From Sphingomonas sp. TZW2008 (GTDB lineage Bacteria > Pseudomonadota > Alphaproteobacteria > Sphingomonadales > Sphingomonadaceae): a stretch of 64,000 nucleotides of DNA. A program made the translations under genes and the position numbers. Under the pieces are notes generated by a model. It saw nothing but the letters and a program-made list of their open reading frames with translations. It was not told where the DNA came from and searched no databases. The stretch lies in contig NZ_BDJB01000011.1 of the NCBI RefSeq assembly GCF_002117915.1, positions 101,901-165,900 on the forward strand, written 5' to 3'. Positions 42,218-50,242 of the stretch are shown piece after piece (the first letter of the stretch is position 1; every line of letters begins with the position of its first letter).

Positions 42218-43690
42218 CTACCAGAACGTCAGCTGCTTGGCCGCCGCAGTGAAAATCAACGCGAACAGTGCCGCGATCGCAAGACTCTGCGGATCGCGTG
42301 CGGCGAACACGACCGGATCGTCGTGCACCTCGCCGCGATGCGTCTTCATCCACAATCGCGTGACCCAGTAGAGCATCGTCGGCGGCATCAGCCATAGCCA
42401 GACGGACGCGGGATAGAGCCGCTCGGTTGACTGGCTCTCGACGTAGAGCGCGAGCACCAGCACGCTGACGAGCCCGCTGCCGGTGCCGACGCCGATCAGC
42501 ACCGGCAGGTCCGCCGGCGTGTAGCCGCGCCCCGCCAGCATGTCGCCGTCCCCGCCGCCCTCGCCGGTGCCGGCAGCGCGCAGCTCGGTGCAGCGTTTCA
42601 CCACCGCGAGGCTGAGGAAGATGAACATCGAGAACGCGAGCAGCCAGAAAGACGGCTTGATCCCCGTCGCCGCCGCGCCGGCGATGATGCGTATGGTGTA
42701 GAGCCCGGCGAGCAGAATGACGTCGAGCACCACCTGCTGCTTGAGCCGGATCGAATAGGCGAGCGTGATGGCGAGATACAGACCGGTGACCGCGGCGAAG
42801 ACAGGCGGCAGCACGAGGCAAAGCGCGATAGCCGCGACGAGCAGCAGGACGGCAAGCCGGATGCCGGCGGCAATCGACAGGGCGCCGGATGCGAAGGGCC
42901 GGTGCCGCTTGCGCGCGTGGCGGCGATCGGCCTCGAGATCGAGCAGATCGTTGACGCCGTAACCGAACGACGCTGCGGCGCAGATCGCGACGAAGGCGAG
43001 CGTCGCCCTCGTGAGCAGGTCCATATTGGTGATCTGCTGCGCGGCAAGCAGGGGAACGAAGACGAGCAGGTTCTTGAGCCACTGATGCGGCCGCAGCGCC
43101 AGTGCATAGGCCGCCCACGCCGAGCCGTCGGTTGCCAACCGGTCGACGGCGTCCCGCCCCGCGGCGGCGCGGCGGTGCAGGCGCCCGTCGTTCGATGCCA
43201 CGATCACGCGCCGCGCGTGGCGCCATACCGGCAGATCGGCGTAATCGTTGCCAACATAATCGAACCCGCCCTCGCCGAACCGCTCCACCAGCCGCGCCGC
43301 CTTGGCCTCCGCCGACAGGTTCGTCGCCGCGTCGCTGCTCAACACCTCGTCGAACACACCCAGATGGTCGGCGATCGCCGACGCGATCTGCGGTGCGGCG
43401 GCCGTCGCCAAGACGATCGGTCGCCCCTCCGCGCGCGCTTCGTCGATCAATGCCAGCACGTCGCGGCGATAGGGTAGGTGCGCGGCTTCGAAGCGGATGC
43501 GATCAGCGATCCAGTGCTTCGTCGCTGCTTTCCCCTGGAACAGCCGCGCGGTTGTACGAGCGAAGGCGATCGGCGCGGTGCGCAGCAGGAGCATCGCCGA
43601 TTCATGCAGCATGTCGGTGCGCACCAGCGTGCCGTCGAGATCGACGCACAGCGGAATCGGACCTGGCGTTGGCGCGGCGGTAGTCGGCAC
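42218..43690 (-). CDS. HAD phosphatase-UbiA prenyltransferase fusion
   Basis: 490-residue two-domain protein. Residues 8-200 form a HAD phosphatase (LCVDLDGTLVRTDMLHESAMLLL, DVDGT-type nucleophile; later YVGNDYADLPVW). Residues 205-490 form a UbiA-type integral membrane prenyltransferase (LRPHQWLKNLLVFVPLLAA and the Asp motif NDLLDLEADRRHARKRHRP near 247-265). Fusions of this kind resemble decaprenyl-phosphate ribosyltransferase plus its 5-phosphatase, which would make a polyprenyl-phosphate pentose donor. That is analogy from the mycobacterial pathway; the partner epimerase genes are not in this window. Confidence 0.9.
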   Translation of the reverse strand: MPTTAAPTPGPIPLCVDLDGTLVRTDMLHESAMLLLRTAPIAFARTTARLFQGKAATKHWIADRIRFEAAHLPYRRDVLALIDEARAEGRPIVLATAAAPQIASAIADHLGVFDEVLSSDAATNLSAEAKAARLVERFGEGGFDYVGNDYADLPVWRHARRVIVASNDGRLHRRAAAGRDAVDRLATDGSAWAAYALALRPHQWLKNLLVFVPLLAAQQITNMDLLTRATLAFVAICAAASFGYGVNDLLDLEADRRHARKRHRPFASGALSIAAGIRLAVLLLVAAIALCLVLPPVFAAVTGLYLAITLAYSIRLKQQVVLDVILLAGLYTIRIIAGAAATGIKPSFWLLAFSMFIFLSLAVVKRCTELRAAGTGEGGGDGDMLAGRGYTPADLPVLIGVGTGSGLVSVLVLALYVESQSTERLYPASVWLWLMPPTMLYWVTRLWMKTHRGEVHDDPVVFAARDPQSLAIAALFALIFTAAAKQLTFW

Positions 43691-43770
43691 TCAAGGCTCC
43701 AGCGGCAAAGGAGGGGGCGGGGCTCGGTTTGGCGGCTTACCGGGCGATGCTGTAAGCCAATACTACCCGC

Positions 43771-44433
43771 TTACGTTGCCTGGCGGACGACAAGCAGTTC
43801 GTGCGCATAAGGGCCCATCGATCGCGCCGCGCGGTGGATCACCGTGCCGCCTGCCTGCTCGACCCATGCGCGTACCTCCTCGATCGGACGATAGCGGATC
43901 CACTGGCGCGCCATGACGAGGTCGTGGAGGCGATTCCATCCGGCCTTCAGCAGCGGCCGATCGGCCATGTCTTTGTAGATCAGCACGCCGCCGGGCGCGA
44001 CGTGCGCCAGCGCCTGCTCGACCACCGTGCGCTGGCCGTCGACGGGAATGTGGTGCAGCACGTCGACGATGCTGACCGCGTCGAACGGCCTCGCCGGCCA
44101 CGCTTCCTCGACCGCGCTGTAGCGGAAGTCGATGCGCTCGTCGCCGAAATGCTCAAGCGCCATCTGCTGCGCGGCGGCGATCGCACCGCGGCTCGCGTCG
44201 AAACCGATCGCCGTGATCTGCGGCCGCGCCTGCGCGACGAGGCCGAGGAACAGCCCCGCGCCGCACCCGATATCCAGCATCCGGCCGCGCTCGGGCACCC
44301 AAGGCAGTAGCGCCTCGAAAGGGCAGATAAACGGCCGCAGGCTCTGCAGCGCGCGCGGTGCGGGTGACGCGTTGCGATACAGGTCGCGGGCGACTGCGGC
44401 GATCGCCGCCGGTCGATCTAGGTCGGTGCGCAT
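43771..44433 (-). CDS. Class I SAM-dependent methyltransferase
   Basis: 220-residue cytosolic methyltransferase. SAM-binding motif I is LDIGCGAGLFLGLVAQA near 54-70. Motif II/III is visible as FDAVSIVDVLHHIPVDGQRTVVEQALAHVAPGGVLIYKD near 116-154, whose VLHHIP resembles small-molecule C/O-methyltransferases. The C terminus (VIHRAARSMGPYAHELLVVRQ) is compact. It lies between the UbiA fusion and the GT39-like protein on the same strand, so a lipid or polyprenyl-linked intermediate is a possible substrate; this is inference. Confidence 0.88.
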   Translation of the reverse strand: MRTDLDRPAAIAAVARDLYRNASPAPRALQSLRPFICPFEALLPWVPERGRMLDIGCGAGLFLGLVAQARPQITAIGFDASRGAIAAAQQMALEHFGDERIDFRYSAVEEAWPARPFDAVSIVDVLHHIPVDGQRTVVEQALAHVAPGGVLIYKDMADRPLLKAGWNRLHDLVMARQWIRYRPIEEVRAWVEQAGGTVIHRAARSMGPYAHELLVVRQAT

Positions 44434-44497
44434 TGCTATCCCCCAATCCCTATCGTCGTACCACCGGGGGGCGTCGGCGCAAAGGCCGGGGGCCGGT

Positions 44498-46018
44498 CTA
44501 GCGCGCGGAGTAGATGACGTAACCGCGCAGGCGCCGTGCGACGACGAGGCCGTGGCGCTGCGCCAGCCGCCGGAAGAACCCGTCCGCGTCGACCGTCTCG
44601 GGCCGCTCGACCAGCATAGCCTGCGGCGGCGGCAGTCGCGGCGCGAGCACGCGCCAGTCCTCGGTCGCGGTCGCCGCGATCATTGCCGCGCCGCGACCGG
44701 CGGGCGTCATCGCGGCGTGGAGCGAAATCGTCGGCACCGCAAGGCGGTCGCGCACCAGCGCGGTGCCGATCCACCAGCCGCGGCCGCCGGCGGCGCGCAC
44801 CCGCGCCATCGCGTCCGCCGCCGCGCGCGTCTCGTCCTTGCCGTGACGATCGGACACGTGGAACACCGCGGTGGACAACAGCATCGTCGCAGCGATAAGC
44901 AGCGCCGCGAGCCGCGTTGCGCGTGCGCGCGCCTCGACCATGCCGATCGCGACGACGAGCAGCAGCATCGGGCTGGCAAAGGCGATATGGCGGCCGACGA
45001 CGCGAAACCCGATCGCGATCCCGCCGATCGCGACGCCGAGAATCGAAACGACGGTTACCGCTAGCACCGACGCCACGAGCCGCCGATGCGACGAGCGCAA
45101 CGCCTGCGCCGTCAGAACCGCGGCGCCGATCGCCAGCGCAGACAGCGCCGCCCATTGCCAGCCGGCGATCGCGCCGATCCCTGCTTGGCGCAACGCGTCG
45201 CGATCGGGCGCCAGCCCCGCGCCGCCGAGCACCTCGATCGCGCCGTAAATAAGTGTCGCGGCGCTAGTCTTGTTGCCGAGCTCGGGGGTCGCGCCCTTTG
45301 CCATGCTGTACAGCACGAGCCCGGCGAGCAGCGCGGCAAGCGCGACGCAGATAACGATCAGCAGGATATGCCGCCGCAGCAGCCCGGGCACCAGCGGCAT
45401 CACGCGTCGCCCGGCGAGCACGGTGGCGCCGATCACCGCGGCGATGACGAGCGGCGCCGCCACCGGCGACGCAGCGAAGCTGACGAGCCCGCCGAGCACC
45501 AGCCAAAGGAGCGCGGCATCCGCCGCCCGCGGTTCGTCTGCCGAGCGTCCGGCCCAGGCTAGGGCGAGCAGCAGGAACGTCGCTCCCATCATCAGCATGA
45601 CATAGGGGCGGGCCTCGTTGAGATAGGCCCAGGTGAAGCAGCTGATCAGCAGCAGCGCGCACCACGCGAACCGCACCGGACGCGCGAGCGCTTCGCTACG
45701 CAGGATAGCTGCCACAGTGCCGGCTAGGAACACGGCGTTGAGACTGCGCAGCGCCGCTTCCTCCACCCCAAACAGGCGGCTCCACAGGAAGATCAGGAAA
45801 TGGTACGCCGGCAGTTGGCCGTCCGAATTGTCGATCGCGAGGAACCGGGTGATCCAAGCGGGCAGATTGGCGGCGCGCGCGTAGCTCCACGTGCCAAGTT
45901 CATCCATCCAATAGGCCTGACGGTCGATCGCGAGCAGCGCGACGAGCAGCGCCAGCGCTATCCCGCCAATCGTGATGATCGCCGCGCGCGGACGGGCGGC
46001 TCGCGCGTGAATGATCAT
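44498..46018 (-). CDS. GT39-like integral membrane glycosyltransferase
   Basis: 506-residue polytopic protein with about ten helices. The family-typical acidic loop DRQAYWMDELGTWSYA near 29-44 sits after the first helix, as in dolichyl/polyprenyl-phosphate-sugar-dependent GT39/ArnT-like transferases, where such aspartates are catalytic. The C-terminal 150 residues are soluble. Donor would be a polyprenyl-phosphate sugar, consistent with the HAD-UbiA fusion nearby. Start is the ATG after TGGGACTTCA; a longer upstream reading lacks support. Assignment to the superfamily is by topology and the loop only. Confidence 0.75.
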   Translation of the reverse strand: MIIHARAARPRAAIITIGGIALALLVALLAIDRQAYWMDELGTWSYARAANLPAWITRFLAIDNSDGQLPAYHFLIFLWSRLFGVEEAALRSLNAVFLAGTVAAILRSEALARPVRFAWCALLLISCFTWAYLNEARPYVMLMMGATFLLLALAWAGRSADEPRAADAALLWLVLGGLVSFAASPVAAPLVIAAVIGATVLAGRRVMPLVPGLLRRHILLIVICVALAALLAGLVLYSMAKGATPELGNKTSAATLIYGAIEVLGGAGLAPDRDALRQAGIGAIAGWQWAALSALAIGAAVLTAQALRSSHRRLVASVLAVTVVSILGVAIGGIAIGFRVVGRHIAFASPMLLLVVAIGMVEARARATRLAALLIAATMLLSTAVFHVSDRHGKDETRAAADAMARVRAAGGRGWWIGTALVRDRLAVPTISLHAAMTPAGRGAAMIAATATEDWRVLAPRLPPPQAMLVERPETVDADGFFRRLAQRHGLVVARRLRGYVIYSAR

Positions 46019-46129
46019 TGAAGTCCCAGAGTTGCGTGACGGGTGTGCGCTACCAGACACGGCGGGGGACGGAAAGTCGGGGGCGGGCCGGCGCCGAAGC
46101 GTCAGCGCGGTTGCAGCTTCGCGCGCGCC

Positions 46130-46537
46130 TCAGCGCCGGGCGTAAGGATTGTTGAGGTTGGGGATCCACCCGACCTTGGGCCCCTCACGCGTTGCGCCGG
46201 CATCCTTGGGGCGGGGCGCGATCGCGGCCTTGGCGCGCGCGGCTTCGGGATCGATCTGCTCGGCGAACTGGAGGCCGGCGGTGCCGTCGCGGACCCAGCT
46301 TACCGTTGCGCCGACTGCGGCGAGCGCGCCGACCGACACGAGCACCGTCGCGCCGACGCGCAGATCACCGGCCTGATCGATCCGCGCACCGCCGCTCGAC
46401 AGGTCGCGGATGCGATGCTGCGTCGCCGGCCCCCCGCCGAACCGCTCGATTGTCGCGTTAAGCATCACGCGCTGGCGGGGCGCGCGGGGCAGGCGGCCAG
46501 CATCGGCGCCGGGGTTCGGATCGTCGCGGTCGATCAT
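46130..46537 (-). CDS. PilZ-domain protein
   Basis: 135-residue protein. A single PilZ domain spans about 20-110, with the c-di-GMP-binding RxxxR (PRAPRQRVML) and DLSSGG (D/NxSxxG) motifs, followed by a beta-rich GATVSWVRDGTAGLQFAE. The C-terminal tail is Ala/Pro/Lys-rich. It is a likely c-di-GMP effector; the target process cannot be read. The ATG at 46537 is the only reasonable one; upstream frame continues into the overlapping-frame noise of the neighbouring gene. It lies 52 bases after the MetA-type gene. Confidence 0.88.
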   Translation of the reverse strand: MIDRDDPNPGADAGRLPRAPRQRVMLNATIERFGGGPATQHRIRDLSSGGARIDQAGDLRVGATVLVSVGALAAVGATVSWVRDGTAGLQFAEQIDPEAARAKAAIAPRPKDAGATREGPKVGWIPNLNNPYARR

Positions 46538-46589
46538 CGCCGTCTCTATCTGGATCGCCGCTGCCGAGGTGGCAAGGCTTGCCGCCCAA

Positions 46590-47405
46590 TCAGAAGTGGC
46601 GCGCGATGCCGACGTAGATCTCCGCGTCCGGCGCATCGGCATCGAGCGCGAGATTGGCGCCGACATCGAGCTGCAGATCGTCGGTGGGTTTCCAGTCGAA
46701 CGACACGGCGCCGAGCCACTGTGTCGCGCGCTGTGTCGGATCGCGGTCACGCAGACCCTGCACCTCGACCGTCGTCTCGACCGCGTCGCTCAACACGACG
46801 TCGAGCCCTATCGTCCCGCTGTAGGCGGCGTGTCGGCCGTGCCCGTCGGCATCCGGCGCGGCGTCCGCCTCGCCGGTGAATTCGAGCTTGAGCGCGTCGC
46901 TAATGTCGTAGCTGACGGGAACGAGGATGCCTGCACCCCAATCGCCGGCGCCGATCGGCGCGCTCCCGATCGGCACGGTCACGAACGGCTGCACCGCGAT
47001 CGAGAAGCCGCTGCCGTCCGGATTGGCGAGATTGGCCTTGAAGCCGAGATAGGCGTCGCCGACGCCGCTTTCGCGCGTCACGACGGCCGACGCGGCATCG
47101 CGCGTACGCTGGTGGCCGAACGGCGCCCAGCCGATTATCGCCTCGCTCGTTTCGCTCAGTCCGATGCGTAGCTGCGTCTCGGCGAGGGTGATGAGATCGT
47201 CGCGCACGCCGCCGGTATCGTCGCTCTGCCAGTCGGCGATGCCTAGCTCGACCGAGACGCGGCCGGGCGCCATGGTGCACGCCGGCGTGCCCAGACCGGG
47301 GCGCGCCGCACAGTAATCGCGCTCCTGCGCGCGTGCCGGCGCCGCGGCGCACCACGCCAGCAGGATCGCGAGCGCGCCGCCTGCTATCGACCATCGGTTC
47401 GTCAC
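46590..47405 (-). CDS. MetA-pathway-type (transporter-like) outer-membrane protein
   Basis: 271-residue protein with a signal peptide ending near ARAQ. Its repeated beta-strand pattern matches the Phenol_MetA_deg-type family: LGIADWQSDDTGGVRDDLITLAETQLRIGLSETSEAIIGW near 53-92, GVGDAYLGFKANLANPDGSG and a C-terminal aromatic residue (IARHF). These are predicted outer-membrane beta-barrels linked to hydrophobic compound uptake in some bacteria. The GTG/ATG region at 47405 starts directly at the signal peptide. Confidence 0.82.
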   Translation of the reverse strand: MTNRWSIAGGALAILLAWCAAAPARAQERDYCAARPGLGTPACTMAPGRVSVELGIADWQSDDTGGVRDDLITLAETQLRIGLSETSEAIIGWAPFGHQRTRDAASAVVTRESGVGDAYLGFKANLANPDGSGFSIAVQPFVTVPIGSAPIGAGDWGAGILVPVSYDISDALKLEFTGEADAAPDADGHGRHAAYSGTIGLDVVLSDAVETTVEVQGLRDRDPTQRATQWLGAVSFDWKPTDDLQLDVGANLALDADAPDAEIYVGIARHF

Positions 47406-47422
47406 GGCGCGTCACCCCTACG

Positions 47423-48523
47423 TCAGCCGGCGAGCGCCATGGCGCGCGCGAGATGATCGTCGCTCGTCCCCAGCATCCCCTCGATCACCGTCGCGCGCTT
47501 GAAATAATGCCCGACGGCGAGTTCCTCGGTCATTCCCATGCCGCCGTGCAGCTGCACGCCGTTCTGGCCGACGAAGCGGCAGGCGTCGCCCACCAGCACC
47601 TTGGCGCCCGACACCGCGCGCGCGCGCTCGGCCGCGGGCGCATCGAGCATCATCGTCGCGCGATAGGTGGCGGACGTCGCCATCTCTATCTTCATGAACA
47701 TGTCGACCATTCGGTGCTGCACCGCCTGGAAGTCGCCGATCGGCTGGCCGAACTGACGCCGCTCGCGCGTGTAGGCGATCGTATCGTCGAGGATGCGGCG
47801 CATCACGCCGAGCGCCTCGGCGCACGCTGCGGCGATGGTCGCGTCGGCGGCGGCCTCGATGGCGGGCAGCGCGCCGCCCTCGTTGCCGAGCAGCGTGTCA
47901 CTTGGCACGCGCACGCCGTCGAGCCTGAGATCGGCGGCGCGGCGCCCGTCGATCGTGCGATAGGCGTGGATCGACAGCCCGGCGGCATCGGGCGCGACCG
48001 CGAACAGCGACGGCCCGGCGGGCGTCGACGCGCTGACCAGCAACATGGTGGCCCAGGGCGCCGCGACGATCGCCGCCTTGGCGCCGTTGAGCCGCCAATC
48101 GTCACCGTCGCGCGTGGCGGTCGTCGCGCGCGGCGCACCGGCCAGCCGCATGCCGGCCTCATGGCCCGCAAAGACGACGATCTGCGTGCCGGCGGCGATC
48201 CCGCTTAGCAGCTCCTTCGCGCGTGCACCGCTGGCCGCGCGCAGCAGTGAGGCGGCGGTCACCGCCGTCTCGGCAAACGGTTCGCCGACCAGCGCCACGC
48301 CCAATTCATGCATCACGACGAACACGTCGAACGGGTCGGGCGCGTCGGCGGCGCCGAGGCTTAGCACGCCGAGCCGCTCGGCCAGATCGCGCCACAGCGC
48401 GGGATCACGCCCCGTGTCGCCCGCGACCGAAGCCTGCCGCGCGGCGAAACCGTGTCGATCGCGCAGATAGCTGCCGAGCGAGGCGCGCAGCTGCTCCTGT
48501 TCGGCGGTGAAGGTGAAATCCAT
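47423..48523 (-). CDS. Acyl-CoA dehydrogenase (subunit-type)
   Basis: 366-residue FAD-dependent acyl-CoA dehydrogenase fold protein. N-terminal helices (MDFTFTAEQEQLRASLGSYL), a middle beta domain (GDDWRLNGAKAAIVAAPWATM near 168-188) and the C-terminal FAD-contacting block FVGQNGVQLHGGMGMTEELAVGHY near 310-333 are visible. Length is typical of one member of paired acyl-CoA dehydrogenases. It is last in the order acyl-CoA dehydrogenase, EthD protein, acyl-CoA dehydrogenase, so the two enzymes may form a heteromer acting on a bulky CoA ester such as a steroid or terpenoid side chain. Confidence 0.92.
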   Translation of the reverse strand: MDFTFTAEQEQLRASLGSYLRDRHGFAARQASVAGDTGRDPALWRDLAERLGVLSLGAADAPDPFDVFVVMHELGVALVGEPFAETAVTAASLLRAASGARAKELLSGIAAGTQIVVFAGHEAGMRLAGAPRATTATRDGDDWRLNGAKAAIVAAPWATMLLVSASTPAGPSLFAVAPDAAGLSIHAYRTIDGRRAADLRLDGVRVPSDTLLGNEGGALPAIEAAADATIAAACAEALGVMRRILDDTIAYTRERRQFGQPIGDFQAVQHRMVDMFMKIEMATSATYRATMMLDAPAAERARAVSGAKVLVGDACRFVGQNGVQLHGGMGMTEELAVGHYFKRATVIEGMLGTSDDHLARAMALAG

Positions 48524-48579
48524 GGCGCCGCGCCTCCCTTGTCGCGCGTGATGTGGTCCGCTGCGTCGAGCGGAACGGA

Positions 48580-48948
48580 TCAGACGATACGGTGCTCGTT
48601 CACCCAGAAGAGCGGTGAATTGGCGAGATCGATGAACCGCGCCTCATCCTCGAGCAGCCGCCGCCCCGCCTCGCGCGCCTCAGCGCTTGCCCCGGTCGCG
48701 ACGATATCCTCGACGCTGTCGAAGTGCAGCTCGGCGACGCCGTCGTACGGCGGCACGACGCACGCGCGGGCGTCCGCCGTCGCGGCGAGACGCGGATCGT
48801 CGAAACTGTGACTCTGCACATAGCCGCGGATCCGCAGCACCTCGGCAAAGGAGGCGACGAGCGGCGCGTGATGGTCACGCCAATAAGCCTGGAAATCGGC
48901 ACGGGTCATGCCCTCGCGCCGACGCAGGCAGAAGATCAGCTTGATCAT
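48580..48948 (-). CDS. EthD-domain protein
   Basis: 122-residue dimeric alpha/beta-barrel (EthD) protein: MIKLIFCLRRREGMTRADFQ, AYWRDHHAPLVAS and a C-terminal FIDLANSPLFWVNEH are typical. EthD-type proteins are small, often accessory to degradation of ethers and other compounds. The start is the ATG preceded by AGGGGGAA; the same frame continues upstream through the neighbouring gene only as noise. It lies 22 bases after one acyl-CoA dehydrogenase gene and 56 bases before the other, suggesting one catabolic operon. Confidence 0.9.
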   Translation of the reverse strand: MIKLIFCLRRREGMTRADFQAYWRDHHAPLVASFAEVLRIRGYVQSHSFDDPRLAATADARACVVPPYDGVAELHFDSVEDIVATGASAEAREAGRRLLEDEARFIDLANSPLFWVNEHRIV

Positions 48949-48970
48949 CGCATTCCCCCTCGGATGCCGT

Positions 48971-50176
48971 TCATCGCGACAGCGCGGCGTTGGCGCGATC
49001 GAGCGCGCGCCACACGATCGTTTTCTGGATCTCGGTCGCGCCGCCGTAGATCGTCTGCGCACGCTCGAAGAGGTAGGAGGCGGTGCGCGGCACGGCGAAC
49101 GGCGCCGCCTCGGGCACGGTGTCGCGCCAGCCCGGCTGCGATCGATCCGCCACCGCGATGCGATCGCCGCCGGCGAGCTCGACCCACAATTCGGTGATTT
49201 CCTGCGCGAGCTCGGTACACGCGATCTTGAGCGCGGATACCGCCGCGGGCGCCGCTTCGCCGCACAGCACGCGCAACACCGACAGCTCGACCGCGTCGAG
49301 CCGCAGCTCCGCCAGCGCGACGCGGCGCGCGAACAGCGGCTCGTCCGCCATCGTACCGGCGAACGCGCCGGGCAGCGTCGCGGCGACGCGGCGCAGCTCG
49401 GCCAAATCGGCGCGCTTGCGGCCGACATGGGCGTAGGACACGCGCTCGGCCGATAGCAGCACGTTGGCATAGTGCCAGCCCTTGCCCGCCTCGCCGATCA
49501 TGTTCTTCGCCGGCACGCGCACCTGGTCGAACTCGACGCGATTGAGCTCGTGCGAGCCGTCGATGGTGATGATCGGATGGACGGTAATTCCCGGCGACCG
49601 CATGTCGGCGCAGATCATCGAGATGCCGTCCTGCTTGCGCGGGCATTTTTCGGTGCGCACCAGGCAGAAGATCCAGTCCGCCCAATGCGCGCCCGACGTC
49701 CAGATCTTGGTGCCGTCGAGGATGTAATCGTCGCCGTCGCGTACCGCGCTCATCCGCAACGAGGCGAGGTCGGAGCCGGACTCGGGTTCCGAATAGCCCT
49801 GCGCCCACATCGCGCGCGATTCCAGGATGTCGGGCAACCAGTGCGCCTGCTGCTCGGGCGTGCCGAACGCGCAGATGATCGGGCCGATGTAGACGACCGC
49901 CATCGGAATGATCGACGGTGCGCCGGCGAGCTCCAGCTCCTGCTCGAACAGGTAGCGCTGCACCGGCGTCCACCCCGGCCCGCCATGTTCGGCCGGCCAG
50001 CCGACGCCGAGCCAGCCCTTGGCGTTCAATGCCTGCTGCGAGCGGACGTGGTCTGCACGCGACAGCTTCCGCCCGTCGCGCAGCAGCGCCAGGATGTCCT
50101 GCGGATATTCCTCGGCGAAGAAACGGCGGACGTCGGCGGCGAACGCCTGCTCGTCAGGGGATAGCGTCATGTCCAT
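48971..50176 (-). CDS. Acyl-CoA dehydrogenase
   Basis: 401-residue acyl-CoA dehydrogenase. The N-terminal MDMTLSPDEQAFAADVRRFFAEE, the FAD-binding QGYSEPESGSDLASLRMSAV near 126-145, WTSGAHWADWIFCLVRTE near 163-180 and the C-terminal QTIYGGATEIQKTIVWRALDR near 373-393 all match the family. It heads the three-gene catabolic operon (this gene, EthD, second acyl-CoA dehydrogenase). Paired acyl-CoA dehydrogenases like this are characteristic of steroid or cyclic-compound side-chain breakdown in actinobacteria and sphingomonads, but the substrate is not determined here. Confidence 0.95.
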   Translation of the reverse strand: MDMTLSPDEQAFAADVRRFFAEEYPQDILALLRDGRKLSRADHVRSQQALNAKGWLGVGWPAEHGGPGWTPVQRYLFEQELELAGAPSIIPMAVVYIGPIICAFGTPEQQAHWLPDILESRAMWAQGYSEPESGSDLASLRMSAVRDGDDYILDGTKIWTSGAHWADWIFCLVRTEKCPRKQDGISMICADMRSPGITVHPIITIDGSHELNRVEFDQVRVPAKNMIGEAGKGWHYANVLLSAERVSYAHVGRKRADLAELRRVAATLPGAFAGTMADEPLFARRVALAELRLDAVELSVLRVLCGEAAPAAVSALKIACTELAQEITELWVELAGGDRIAVADRSQPGWRDTVPEAAPFAVPRTASYLFERAQTIYGGATEIQKTIVWRALDRANAALSR

Positions 50177-50242
50177 GGCCGTTCGTCCTCCGCCCCTGCC
50201 GCAACGTCAATTGTCACATCCGATACCGTCACCATGCCGGGC

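Noticed and set aside
48949..49470. Extended EthD protein fused upstream
   Set aside because: The upstream part is an alternate frame of the acyl-CoA dehydrogenase gene; the EthD start has its own ribosome site.
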